Part shown: piece after piece, positions 1-11,301 of the stretch
Layout of the letters: each line of letters begins with the position of its first letter
Numbering within the stretch: the stretch's first letter is position 1
Assembly (NCBI RefSeq): GCF_004193775.1
Contig: NC_041016.1
Coordinates: 35,242,319 to 35,306,318, forward strand
Length of the DNA stretch: 64,000 nucleotides
Reading direction: 5' to 3'
From: Glycine soja
Lineage: Eukaryota > Streptophyta > Magnoliopsida > Fabales > Fabaceae
The notes under the pieces: model-generated
The model's input: the letters and a program-made list of their open reading frames with translations, nothing else
Database searches by the model: none
What the model was told of the DNA's origin: nothing
Program-made: the position numbers and the translations under genes

Positions 1-165
1 TCAACGAAGGAGACAATGGGATTAGCTACCTTAGGGCGCTTAACTCTCCAAACTGTGTGAGTAGTAGCCCTCCATTTACCGTGTGAGTAGGACGCCACTT
101 TGCTTAGTGCCTCTTGGTGCCTTAGCCCATTTGCTTAGTGCCTCTTGGTGCCCTCCATTTACCTA
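1..165. other. Unclassified sequence with a short direct duplication
   Basis: No coding region or recognised family is visible. A segment with the core TTTGCTTAGTGCCTCTTGG occurs twice (about 112-138 and 129-155), and a CCCTCCATTTACC motif also occurs twice (about 68 and 151). It abuts a truncated G-family LTR, so it is probably foreign sequence at a recombination break. Confidence 0.4.
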
Positions 166-853
166 ATCAAAATGCACACACAAGGCCTTTATTTATAGCC
201 TAAGTGTCATACAAAATTGGAGCAAAATTTAAATTTCTATTCAAATTTCAGTTGAGTTCGAATTTGAATTTATGGATCCAAATTTGGAGCTAAAATTTCA
301 CTAATTATGATTAGCGAATTTCAACTATGGTTCAGCCCACTAATCCAAGATTCTCCACTAAGTGTGCTTAGGTGTCATGAGGCATTTAAAGCATGAAGGA
401 CATGCACAAAGTGTGACTATATGATGTGAGAATGAGGAGTAGCAAGCAAATGTTCACCTCCCCCATGGGCTGGTCCAAAATTTAATTGGATTGGGCTTCT
501 CCCAATTCAATTAAACTTCTCTCCCAACACACACATCAAATAATGCACTTAATGCATGTGAAATTACAAAACTACGCCTAATACAAAAACTAGTCTGAGT
601 GCCCTAAAATATAAGGACTAAAAAATCCAACATTACTAGGGTACCCTCCCTATACTATAGAGCCTTAAATACAAGGCTAAAAAAAATAATGAAACTCTAA
701 TCTAATATGTACAAAGATAACTGGGCTCATACTTAGCTCATGGGCCCAAAATTTACCCTAAGGCTCATGAGAATCCTAGGGTCTTCTCCTACATCTTTGG
801 CCCAATCTTCTTGGAGTCTTCTATCCAATGCCCTTGGAGGGTAGGATTGCATT
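166..853 (-). repeat. Truncated G-family gypsy LTR
   Basis: This is the reverse complement of the 5' two-thirds of the LTR that is complete at 28128-29102 and 35628-36603. It includes the stretch read on this strand as GGATTGGGCTTCTCCCAATTC and the conserved end GTAGGATTGCAT near 841. The LTR 3' part (TATA-downstream region and terminal GCATCA) is missing and replaced by unrelated sequence at 1-165. It is too diverged to belong to the young copy. No coding capacity. Confidence 0.75.
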
Positions 854-1846
854 AGGGTGTTTCGGTTCTACTACTAGGAGATGTCATTTTGAAATTTCGA
901 CTATGTCAATGTGACTGGGGTTCAATGAAGTCACGAAAATAACATCAATTTTATAAAAAGATAACTTTTACAATGTCTTATTTTCAAGGGTTTTTCAAAG
1001 GAAGTGTAAAAACATCCTATTACGATACCAAAAACATAAGAGACACTAAGGGAAGCTCAAACCAATTAGGAGAAAGGCATAGAAGTCAAGATTACCTCAG
1101 AATAGCTATGAAAGAAAGGATTGATAGCTTGTTTTCCACCGAATCCTTGAGGTGGATTCTGAGGATTCCACTTCGATTAAAATGTTCCACTCCGTATGGT
1201 AGTTCGGCGTTAAGCAACAGCGGCTCGTGGTGGCCAGCGATGGTCGTAGGTGGTGGAAAAGGAGTTTCTAGGGTGGTTTGGCAGAATTTTGAGAGAAGGG
1301 GCATGGAAATCGTGTTTTTCACATTGAAAAACATATTTATAATTTGCAAATTTTGCTTAACGAACTCGTCTCACTAAGAGAGAATCTACTTTTGGCGCTA
1401 AGCGTGACTTTTCGTGTTGAATACAATTTCCTCTCGGGTTGGGATTTACGCTGATAGCAACAATTCGCGCTAAGAACAACTCTTCTTGCGTTGAGTGCGA
1501 TTCCCTCTCGGGTTGAAATTGTGCTTAGCTTGCTTCTAGTTCTAAGCTAGATGTCAAAAATTGTTATTTCTCAAATCCCAACAGTCAAAACGTGCCATCT
1601 AGGTGATCCAACGGTCAAAGAATCCGAGATCACGGTTTTAGCATAACACGTTTAGGTGAAACTTGAAATCTCATAATTTCAACGTAAGTCAATAGAACTC
1701 CACATAACTCAACATCTACATCAAGCAAATCACACATGGATAATTCACACCATACCTCAACTCATCCAAGTCAATCATATAATCAAATAACATGATAAAT
1801 AGATTTAAACATCGATTTACAATTAGCGAAATATCAGGGCATTACA
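854..1846 (-). repeat. Probable second gypsy LTR or LTR fragment
   Basis: Read on the minus strand, this block opens at 1846 with TGTAATGCCCTGATATTTCG, which looks like an LTR 5' terminus. Low-complexity phrases around CGCTAAG recur near 1380-1500. The start near 854 is set only by the end of the neighbouring LTR. The open frames here are short, overlap on both strands and show no domain, so I treat them as chance. The family is inferred. Confidence 0.4.
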
Positions 1847-2288
1847 CATAGGAGCACAGATGACCAAGCCTTAGCAGCTGGGCTTTCAATGGACAAATTA
1901 TCTCTAAACATTTAATTATTTGAATATATAGTCATGTCTTTATCTTTTGGAAAGCATTCAATTATCTTCAAAGCTACACATTATCTGTAAGTAACAATTA
2001 TCTACTAGCTTTTTTCTTTAAGCTATACATTACCTATAACATTATATATAAACCACCTTTATCTACTAGCTATTATCTACAAGCCGATAATTATTTGCAA
2101 GGGCTGTTATGTCACTGTAACAACCTCTATCAACAAGGACCTACAACTCTCTCTCCATACTATAAGTACCAAGTCCCCCCTCTTGTTCTCCTAACAAAGG
2201 TCACTCTCAGTGCAACATGTGAAGTTCTGGAGCCCACCTTAGCCATGTTCACCTTGACATGTGTTAGCTCTGAATTTTGGTAAGTACA
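1847..2288 (+). repeat. 5'-truncated LTR, copy 1 of a small LTR element
   Basis: The block is a diverged copy of 3850-4247, sharing phrases such as TTATCTACTAGC and ATTATCTACAAGCCGATAAT. It ends with the same TAAGTACA terminus. Its 5' end, which should start TGTACTATCC, is missing, and a separate fragment of that lost end lies at 2908-2992. It is interpreted as the 5' LTR of the element whose 3' LTR is at 3764-4247. Confidence 0.5.
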
Positions 2289-3763
2289 ACAATTAATATG
2301 GTGGATATATAAATTTTCATGTAGTCACACAGGCCATTTTCCATTTCGAAACATGTATGAAATATATTTATTTATAAAATTAAATATTTTTATTAAGATA
2401 AACATCTATAATTAATTAAGTTCTCCAAAATAGTATAAATATTCATAGAGTATTGAAGCAGGAAAAATATATTTAGAAGCCACATATATTTCTAATTTTA
2501 TTAAAATATTTATAAAAATTTATGAAAAATTTATTTAAGTATAAAAATTTGAATAGGATTTAAACGTCAGCTTCACGTTTAAATGATAAAATACTTCGAT
2601 TAGTTTATAATATTATAGTTTATATTCAATTTTTGAATAATTTAAAATGTAAAATCAATTTAGTTAGATACAAAATATTGAAACCAATATTACTAAAAAT
2701 AAAATATTATTTTAATCTCAAAAATAAATTTTATATTATTAATTAGCACCTATGTAACATTTGTTTTATGGGTGTTTGATATTACTGGTGTTCTTTGAGA
2801 AAAACATGTACTTCTTGCATATGTTTATAAAATTATGTATTGTTTAGGATCATTCTTATTTTCACATTTTTTGAAATACATATGTTTATAAAATTATGTA
2901 TTGTTTAGGATCCACAAAATACATGTGGCACCCTACATGGCACACTAAGACATGTGTCAACCCTCCGCATCAGCCCTAGAACAGGAGCACAAAATCACTT
3001 CCACCCATGCTGATGGCGGAATCAGACTAGAATGAAGACATGATCAGAGAAATAAATAGCTTGAAGAAGAAAAGAAAATGAACGGAGGAAAATGGAGAAC
3101 TGCAAGAAGGAAGCAAGGAAGCAAGGAAGTTTCAAGAAAGAAGGCAAAAATTTGAAGTAATTGTGACCCAAAACTAAACGTCCACTCCATTTAAAAGGGA
3201 TACCAACTTTTTGGTAACTGGAGGGAGTAGAATCGGTGCCCTAAATTTTCCCACCACGACGCACCCCTGCTCACCCATGCACCACGACTCTAGTACATGC
3301 CCACTCCATGAGTGACATGTACGCAAGAGTATCGCGCGTGCGTCGCACACGCCTGCAGCAACAAACATAATGAAACATTTGTCTTTAATTCATCCTGCAA
3401 CGGTCAGAAAAAGGGAGAGTTTTCAAATCTATAGACTTCCCTCACCTGACACATCAAACTTTTCATGCAAGATCAAAGACATGTCCATCCTAGACAACTT
3501 GACAAAAGTAGCCCAGACAACACTTGTCCAAGCTCGGGGGCTTCACAAGCCCGGTAGACCTATAATTCTCACACTTATCGAGGTTACCACACCCAACTCT
3601 GGACAACAGTCGTCCACACTCGAGGGCTCGACAAACTCGTCACCTTCTACTTGTCAAGGCTACTACCCTGGACATTAGATAATCTCCCTCGACATGGGAT
3701 AATCTCCTTCGACATTGGATAACCTTTTTCGCCCGTAGGCTGGATCAGAGCTTGGGGGGCTTA
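2289..3763 (+). mobile_element. Non-coding interior of a small non-autonomous LTR element
   Basis: It lies between two related LTR copies and lacks any gag or pol motif. It holds an AT-rich first half, a repeated 35-bp phrase around TATGTATTGTTTAGGATC (about 2819-2854 and 2880-2911), a displaced LTR-start fragment (2908-2992) and a purine-rich block (3037-3150). Just before the second LTR is CTTGGGGGGCTTA (3751-3763), a plausible polypurine tract. The missing coding region suggests a TRIM- or LARD-like element, or a collapsed autonomous one. Boundaries are approximate. Confidence 0.4.
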
Positions 3764-4247
3764 TGTACTATCCAGGGTCCATAAAATACTCGTGGCACTC
3801 TACATGGCACTCTAAGACACATCTTAACCCTTCGTGTCAGCCCTGGAACAAGAGCACAGACACTCGGCTCTTAGCAGCCTGGCTCCCTAACCGACATGTT
3901 ATCTTTGACTTATTAATATTTGAATATATTTGAATCTCCTTATCTCTTGGTAGGTAGTTAATTATCTACAAAGCCACACATTATCTACAAGATACAATTA
4001 TCTACTAGCTCTTATCTCTAACATTATCTATAAGCTACCGGCTATTATCTACAAGTCGATAATTATCTACAAAGGCTATAATAGCCCCTACAAACCATCG
4101 AACCCTCAACACACATCTCTCGAGCACTCACTTGAGTTTACTCTTATGCATACATGTTCATATACGCATACACACACTTACTCTCCTAACTCATATGCTT
4201 ACACATGCTTACTCTTACACATACAACTTTGGATTTTGATAAGTACA
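3764..4247 (+). repeat. 3' LTR of the small non-autonomous element
   Basis: The LTR starts TGTACTATCC after a G-rich tract and ends TAAGTACA, giving an inverted TGTACT/AGTACA terminus. The body matches 1847-2288 and 2908-2992 with moderate divergence. No target-site duplication was confirmed because the outer flank of the first copy is disrupted. Confidence 0.5.
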
Positions 4248-5073
4248 AATTAAATATTTTTATTAAGACAATCTGAAAGAATGAGAAAGTTAAATATAGA
4301 ACACATATTTGATTATAGTGTCATATATATTTCTTATTTAATTTACCATATTGTTAGTTTAGTACTAAATTGATTAGGTAATATATTTATTATTGTAAAC
4401 ATTGTCTTTTGTAAATTTAAGTATTAGAAAACATGATATCATATGAAATGATATTAGTCACAGATGGAGTTGAAGTTTAATATATTATAATCCTCAATTT
4501 AAAATCCAAAATAGTTGATAATTAACATAACATAATCTGATTTATAAATCATTATGCAAACAACGGTTAGTAGATGGAGGTTTTGTTTGACTTTGTAGAA
4601 TATATTGAACTTTGTCTTCCAATTTAACAATAGTATTCAGCCAATTTGGCAAATATATAGATTTCTAGGCATTTGTATGGATTATTCTCGTTTTGACACA
4701 TGTTGGAAATACATCTATTTATAAAATTAAATATTTTTATTGAGACAAATATTTACACACAAAAGAAATCGAACATAATTTCTCCTGCTAATAGTGCTAA
4801 CAAATATTAATTTATATTTAATTAATTAAAAATGAATAAAAAAGAGAAAATAAAAACACACAAAAAAGCAAACAAAAAACAAAAAAAGAAAAAAATGAAA
4901 AAGAAACAAAATTAAAAAAAGAGAAGAAAGAGAAAGAGTTTGAAGATGAAATGACAAAAAAACACCTTACTTTAGACATGTGTCAAAAGATAAGAAAGGC
5001 CATATATGTAATTTTGCTAGCCTAAAAGTTTCACTGAGGACCGTTCCAATATTGAAATCTTGCTAGACTAAAG

Positions 5074-5077
<4 letters not shown>
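4248..5077. other. AT-rich intergenic stretch, no gene seen
   Basis: No coding frame or element terminus is recognised. A phrase around AAATTAAATATTTTTATT occurs here at about 4248 and 4720 and also near 2376, so older dispersed repeat material is present. An A-rich tract lies at about 4800-4940. Confidence 0.5.

Positions 5078-5129
<52 letters not shown>
5078..5129. repeat. (TA)n microsatellite bordering the pararetrovirus
   Basis: An uninterrupted TA dinucleotide run of about 26 units directly abuts the viral sequence. A shorter run (12945-12960) abuts the opposite end of the same viral insertion. Confidence 0.97.
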
Positions 5130-5132
<3 letters not shown>

Positions 5133-5133
5133 C

Positions 5134-5185
5134 GCATAGGATCGACAGAGAGAAAGAAGGGAGATGATAAAACTTTAAATTTATT
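5134..5185 (-). repeat. 3' terminal redundancy of the pararetrovirus
   Basis: This segment matches 12907-12943 apart from a 14- to 15-base insertion and a few substitutions. The shared core is AGGATCG(A/G)CAGA followed by AAACTT(T/G)AAATTTATT. On the viral strand it includes AATAAATTTAAAG, so a poly(A) signal is present, as expected near the 3' end of a pregenomic RNA. Confidence 0.65.
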
Positions 5186-5440
5186 AAAATTGAAAGAAGC
5201 GCTTAACAAAGTTGTCCTAAGTAGAGCACTGCTCTTCTCAGATAGATTCCTGGAAAATGACTAAATGAAAAGGTGCCTCACAACATGGTTGAGGACTCCT
5301 TTTATAGACAAATACATTACTGTTTGCTATAGTACCGGTAACTTGACCGGAACTATTATAAAAATTGCTACAGTTCCGATGAAATAACCGGAAATATTTA
5401 CATTACAATCATGAGACGGTTATGTGACTGCAATTACAAT

Positions 5441-6902
5441 TTAATCTAAGTTAATACCAAAACAATCATCTTCGTTTTGGTAAAATGGATCATCTTCTTC
5501 TTCAGACGAGCTTGCTTCTTCCTTCTTTGATGAAGAACATTCTTCTTCTTCTTTTTCTTGAAGAATCTGGAGTACTTTCAAATTTTTAGCTAGATTTTCT
5601 TTAGACTTGGAGCTAGCTAGGAAAGCAGCCAACTGTGATTTTTGGTTCAGAAATAATGAAGTCTCTAGATCTGCGGGCTTCAGGAATTCAGGATGGCCTT
5701 CAAACCAGATTTTTACTTGATATGGTGTTGCCTTGGAAGTGTCAAATTGTGTCCACCATTTAATAAAAGCATGTCACTGTAAAGGTGGAAACTGCTTGTT
5801 GCCTTTTGTTTTCCCATACCTGTATTGCCACGAAAAATCCATGACAATGCAAATGTGGAGAAATACATCAAAATCGCGGGGATTCTTGACTCCTGGGTAT
5901 TAAACATCTTGCTGAACTGTTCAAATCCTTGTTGGACCTGATTAGGATAAATGGTCGAAGTTGGTCCAAAAAATTCCACCAATGGAGAAACCAATTCGGG
6001 AAGTTATAAGATGTATTGGTCTTGAAGTAAATTAGCCATGAGTGTTTGAATTTGCTATTCTGGTGCCAGAAGACATTTGTCCATGCATCAACATAGTGCC
6101 AATAGGTATAACCTACTGGGTCAAATGGTGCAGAGAAATTTTTTGGTTGGTTAAGGTTTGATCCTAAATGTCTGGGTTGTAAGACTTTTAGGATTTGAAT
6201 AATCGAATGTGTATTCAGACTTGGATCATTAATATCTTTGAAATGTTTAATGGAAACCGAATTTGTATCCACTAAAATAAATTCATAAAATTTTCTTGTT
6301 TTATTTATGGCTGTTGGCCTGAAATGGAATCCTGGTGGGAAAGCTTTTGCTGTAGCCTTGAAGGGATTTTTGTCCCAAACTTCCGGCTCCATCTGCAAAA
6401 TAGTAAAAAATTTATTTTTGGAAATATAATTGTTAGTTGATTTTTATGGGGGATTCTGTTGGGATAAAACTTGTTTCCCTTTTGGATTAATAACTGTTTT
6501 GGTTTGCTTGGCCATTTGAATATGCTTTTGAAGTTCTATTTCAGAATCGTCATCAGATTCTGAGGCAATTTCTGCCCAAGTCTTTTTGGCTAAGATGGGG
6601 GTTTTGGTCAGACCCATTTCTTGGAGGGCCTATAGTGTTTCTACTGACCAAGCATAGTTGGCCGATGTTTGTTTGGCGGTTGCAGGTTTGGGGGTTTCCT
6701 GAGTGGATGACTCAGGTTTGACTGAGATTATTTGGGTCGATGACCCTTCCTTTTTGATTTTCTGGGTAGAAGACCCAACCTGGGTTGGTGACCTAGAAGA
6801 GTTTGTCTTTGTTTTGGTTGTTGGCTCTAGTAGGGCCAAATTGAGACTTTTGCTTGAACTTCGACCATCCATCAGGGAGGTCCCTACTGCCTTAGGAGGC
6901 AT
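5441..6902 (-). pseudogene. Pararetrovirus ORF2 (function unknown), broken
   Basis: The ATG at 6902-6900 begins inside the last codons of ORF1, overlapping its stop by 11 nt, which suggests coupled or polycistronic translation. The N-terminal part is Ser/Thr/Pro/Lys-rich with a repeated SSTQ motif. The central part has a conserved aromatic block with YTYWHYVDAW and NWFLHWWNF. The C-terminal end is acidic (runs of Ser and Glu). Breaks: in-frame stops at 6630-6632 and 6444-6446, a 1-nt loss in a homopolymer at about 5967-5973, and a further frame change near 5713. I know no biochemical role. From memory, similar ORFs lie downstream of RNase H in endogenous florendoviruses. Confidence 0.65.
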
Positions 6903-7604
6903 TTCCGCTTTTCTGTAAGAATTCACGGGTAAGGTAATCAGGCAGAGAGTTTGAGGTGCCTTTGAGGCAAGATTTTTAACATCTTTTTGAAGAATATCTT
7001 TGGCTGACTTACAATAAACCTTGATTAAAAATTTTTGGTTTAATAAATTAGATTGAAACTTCGAAATGCACAAAACAATTGCTAAAACTTCCTTTTTAAT
7101 AGTTGAGTATTTTAATTGTGCCGGATTCCAATGCTTTGATGTATATGCAATGACATGTTCTTGGTCATGGACTCTTTGTTTGAGGATTCCACCATAACCT
7201 ATGTCTGATCCATCGATTTCAACAATTTTGAATGCCTGTAGAATGGGAAGATACAAACATTTTATGGATTGGACTTTAAGTTTGATATCTTTAACTGTTT
7301 GGGTATGGAGGTTAGACCAAGAAGGCAGATTTTTCTTCAGCCTATAATGTAATGGTTTGATAATATTGTTGAGATATGGAACAAATTCACCCACATAATT
7401 CAGACAACCTAGAAATCTTTGTAACTAGGTTTTGTCTAAAATTTGGTCAGGGAATTTACTGGCAAACTCTATTGATCTATCTATTGGAATGATTGTTCCC
7501 TGATGTATATTATGACCAAGGAATCTAATCCTAGTTTGAAAAAGGTTGATTTTTTATTTAGAGACCGCTAAACCATTCTGTTTAATAATATGAATGAAGG
7601 TCTA
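6892..7604 (-). pseudogene. Pararetrovirus RT thumb and RNase H region, truncated
   Basis: This continues the RT frame past stops at 7602-7604, near 7556 and near 7424. The RNase H core is visible as EIDGSDIGYGGIL followed by VIAYTSKHWNPAQLKYST and EVLAIVLCI. After the motif DVKNLASK part of the domain is missing. The expected C-terminal motif resumes in another frame (LPDYLTREFLQ) and ends at the TAA 6894-6892. The Asp of the first catalytic motif is retained, but the deletion removes residues before the C-terminal motif, so the enzyme is inactive. Confidence 0.75.
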
Positions 7605-8240
7605 AAGATATTTGAAATGTTGGTCGATATTTTGGGAAAACATTAAAACATCATCTATGTAGACGATAACAAATTTTGAATAAGGATTGAAAATATCATT
7701 CATAATTTTTTGAAATTCTAAAGGGGCATTCTTCAGTCCGAATGACATTACATTCCATTCATATTGTCCGAAAGGTATAGTGAACACCATTTTGTACCTA
7801 TCTGATTCTTCGATTTGGATTTGCCAGAATCCAGATTTCATATCAAATTTGGAAAATATTTTTGCAGAATTTAATCTATTAAGCAAATCGTTTTTGTTTG
7901 GAATAGGGTACCTAATCCATTGTAAGGCTTGATTTAAAGGTTTGTAATTTATGACTAGGCGAGGCGTACCCCGCTTAAGTTCATATTGTTTATTGACATA
8001 GAAAGCCACACAAGACCATGGGCTCTTGCTTTTTTTGATTAAGCCTTTATCAAGCAAATCTTTAATTTCTCTTTGGCAATATTGAAGGAGTTCTTCATTC
8101 ATTTGGATTGGCCTAGCTTTTGTGGGAATTTTCTTTTCCCTGAAGTCCTTTTCATAAGGAAGATCGACAATATGTTTCTTTCTATCCCAAAATGCATGTG
8201 GTAAATCAGAACAGACAGTTGATTCAATATGTTTTAACAA
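7602..8240 (-). pseudogene. Pararetrovirus reverse transcriptase domain
   Basis: Motifs occur in order: ARPIQMNEELLQYCQREIKD (N-terminal RT), GTPRLVINYKPLNQAL, FSKFDMKSGFWQIQI, FGQYEWNVMSFGLKNAP and the catalytic YIDDVL. This is the RT type of Caulimoviridae, which copies the pregenomic RNA into DNA in the cytoplasm. The frame is continuous with the protease upstream except for a TGA at 8283-8285, and it ends in a stop at 7602-7604 soon after the catalytic motif. The catalytic Asp pair is intact, so inactivation is by nonsense changes, not loss of the active site. Confidence 0.9.
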
Positions 8241-8282
8241 AGATTGGATTTTTTCTTTTATTTGGGGTTTTTCTAGTTGTAT

Positions 8283-9215
8283 TCAGATGTTGTTAAAAGA
8301 TACTTCTTCCTTTAAGAAGTTTATTTGGTTAATCTTATTTTCTATAAGATTTATGTTTCTAGAAAATGGTTTAGTAGAAAAATTAAATATCATTTTTCTT
8401 CCTAAATGGTTTGTAGTTATTCCTTCTTTAGATATCTGGATGGGAAACAAGGATCTAATGAAGGGAGTTCCTAAGATTTCTTCGTTCTTAAGGTTTTTTA
8501 CCAGAAGGAAGTTTGTATTAACCCTAAGACCTTGATTTTCAATGATTGCATTGGATAACTTGTAATTGATCTTTAATTTGGATCCACTTGGTGTACTTAG
8601 TTTCTCTGAAGTTTTTTCAAAGAATTTTGTGGGAATTAATCCTGCTAAAATACAGTCTGAATCAGCCCCTGTGTCAAATAGGGTCATTGTTTCTAAAACA
8701 AAATCATTAATAATAATTTTAATGTTTATGTAGAATTTTTGGATTTTAATCTTGTTGATTAATCCCATAAACATATCATCTTCCAAATTTTTAGTTTGGT
8801 TTTCTTCACTATCTTTGACACTTTTGGAATCACTATCTTCCTCAAGTTGAGAAAGGATGATTTGGTGAATTTCTTGTTGTTGATGAAGTTCTTTAACTTC
8901 TCTTTTTAGATTATTAATTTTTGTTTGGAGATCTTGGATTGTTGTTGGTTTCACTGAAGTATTTTCTAACCTTTTGAATATGTTACTAACGTCAAATTTA
9001 TTATTTGTAATAAAATCTTTTTGTCTGGGTTTATTTTCCAAGGTCTTTTTTAATTTTTCTAGAAAAACCTTCTTTTCCTGGGGATCAGGTATAGAATTGA
9101 TTGCTTGAAACAAGAGATCTTGTTCTCTTGTTAGGGTGTTAATTTGTCTATCATCATCCATTGATGATAGTTGGTCATGTTGTTGGATTTTGCTGAGATT
9201 TTTCTCAGAGAGCAT
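8283..9215 (-). pseudogene. Pararetrovirus aspartic protease region
   Basis: The first ~150 residues are charged and coiled-coil-like (Lys/Glu/Gln-rich). They are followed by the aspartic protease signature FDTGADSDCI and a hydrophobic ILGTPFI motif, the two landmarks of retroviral-type proteases. The protease would release the coat protein and RT from the polyprotein. The frame is shared with the coat protein upstream and the RT downstream, consistent with one ORF1 polyprotein. Downstream it is cut by a single TGA (8283-8285). The DTG triad is intact. Confidence 0.85.
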
Positions 9216-9323
9216 GGAGGATGAAGTTTCTGTTTCTTCCTCTGAAGTTTCTATGAGTAAATTATTTATTTGCTCTTCAATAGCGGGTTCTAGGTTAAGA
9301 TTTCTTAATTTCTTTTTTAACCT

Positions 9324-10447
9324 ACAATATTTGCTAATGCGGCCTTGTTTTCCACAATTGTAACACGTTATTTTTTATTTTAATTTTTTTCGGGGGTTTT
9401 CTATTTCTTTACTTGTTGAAGGTTTGTCCGAGTATTTTCTTCTTGGAAATCTCTTTTTGTGGACTGGTTTATTCTCATGGATTTCTTTCCTAGGGGTTTG
9501 TTTTCTCTTTTGTTTTGGACAAGCTAGTAGGCCAAATTGTTCGCAGAAAGAACCTAAGTCCCTTTTTGTTTGAGCTTTTTCTTTGGCTAATTGTATTTGG
9601 ATTTTTTCATCTTGACAAATTTTTAGGGCTACCTTTTGAACATAAGAAATTAATTGACCGTAACTTAAGCTTTCATATGGAATGTCTCCATTAGCAGACT
9701 GGCTACGGATTTTATCTCTAACCTTATCTCCTAATGATCTTGGAAGACCGGGTAGAAATTTATCTTTCCAAAAAGGTTGTTGATTGTCTTCTCTAGTGTA
9801 GACCCTGGTTAGGAAGGTATCTCTGTACCACCTAAAATCAGCTAAAGTTCTACACTTAAGATTTGACAATAATTCTGCAGACCTATCTTTCCAGAGAGAT
9901 GGGTCTCCAATGAAATGTTGGGCTATTGTAAATATTAATGTATTAACAACGTAAGGAATTTCTTTATTATTGTCATTAGTAATGACTTTTCGATTGAGAT
10001 CCATCTTAACTGCGCTGTAAATTTTTTATTTTTCATCATTAGTGAGATAATTATCCCACCAACCTTTTAACTGTCCGGAAAATCCTGCCACTAAAATATC
10101 AATAATGGTTTCTTCCGAACACTCATGGGATGTCTGCTAGGCTGTGGCTACCATGGTCATGTGTTGGAGTGTATTCATAATATTATACTCTGTTTGTGCA
10201 TCTATATTCCATTCATAGATGTTGTTTGCACTAAAACTCTTAAAACAATTTCACCTCTTTCTTTTAATAGAAGGTCAGGGGTAGTTGGACGTTGATAATA
10301 TAACATGGAGGGTGTTCTCCAGTGTCTGGAATTAATTAGATTTACATTTGTTTTTGATACGGAACCTATCTCAGCTGTGTTTTCTGAGTTTTGGTCACTA
10401 TCTTCATTAATGGCATTAATTAATTTGGAGGTACTTCTTGTTACCAT
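9324..10447 (-). pseudogene. Pararetrovirus coat protein with degraded Cys knuckle
   Basis: The region reads as a capsid/nucleocapsid: a middle part with GWWDNYL-type and RWYRDTFL motifs, then a basic Lys/Arg-rich tail and a zinc knuckle at 9365-9324. The knuckle keeps the three Cys positions of CX2CX4HX4C, but the codon for the His reads CGC (Arg) at 9341-9339. The best open stretch is 9375-10004, ended by a TAA just before the knuckle. The part at 10202-10447 lies in another frame. The coat protein would package pregenomic RNA or virion DNA. The assignment rests on position, the basic tail and the knuckle. Confidence 0.75.
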
Positions 10448-10548
10448 TTTTTATGTATTTTCATAAGTTTGAGGAGTTTCTGGTATGACTTTAAGTAAAC
10501 TATCAAGTTTATTTAATAATTCACTATTATTGTCACCTACTCCTTCGA

Positions 10549-11177
10549 TTAAGGATTTTTTTTTCTAAGTTCCCTAATTTTCCATTTAGCTTTATCGCTA
10601 AGTTTGAAAGGTTTAAACAAAGGTTTTTCAATGGGAATACTTGATGAAGTTTCCTTGACTGATTTATGTTTGGGAACTACTTTAGTCTTGATGGACTCTC
10701 CTAAAACTTGTAAGTATTTGTTGGTATAATTTTCTTGTTCCATTAGGCTTTTAATGTCTTTAGAGGTTACTTCCTCGTTGACATCTTTTGTTTTGAACTG
10801 ACTAGCCATAACAGGTCTATCGTTATTGTCTCTTAACTTTGGTAGTTGGTATTGGGTTGTGGGAGGTACCTCCGATTGGATTAACTCACCATCCTTAGTT
10901 TGCCAGTTTGTTATCACATTTGTTGTTGGATCACCTATGATGTCTTGTTTCCATGGGTAATCTATATCCTTTCTAATGGTATAAGCATGGAACCAGTCAA
11001 AGAAAAGAACATTAATTTTGACTCTTTCGACAAATTCATAGACTCGTCTTGAATCTGTTTTCTATTTGTTCCCTTATAATGTTGGAAAAACCATCTCCTT
11101 TGAGGTTCATTTTCTGGAGAATAAAAGTCTTTCCTAAGGGTTTCCTTATCAATGCTAAAGTTTTCAGATAACATCAT
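10549..11177 (-). pseudogene. Pararetrovirus region between movement and coat proteins, fragmented
   Basis: Two short open pieces in different frames (10962-11177 and 10549-10917) cover the linker between movement and coat proteins. The first has the pattern SPENEPQRRWFFQHY, the second is Lys/Ser-rich and ends in a basic RELRKKNP. No enzymatic motif is visible. In relatives this part belongs to the ORF1 polyprotein. Here it is split by at least one frameshift and stops. Confidence 0.5.
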
Positions 11178-11301
11178 AAGGTTCCATAGAAGAATAAGTT
11201 GGGGATAGGATCGACTTTTGGTTGCCCTTTTGTTCTTGGTTGTATGTTGTTCTAGGTATACTAGATGTGGTATCTAAACCTTGGAGATTTACAGTAGGGA
11301 A

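Noticed and set aside
973..1377. 134-codon frame near the left edge
   Set aside because: Overlaps a frame on the opposite strand of similar length, shows no domain, and lies in LTR-like DNA.
5441..5632. Separate acidic small protein gene
   Set aside because: It is the C-terminal end of the viral ORF2 in a shifted frame, not an independent gene.
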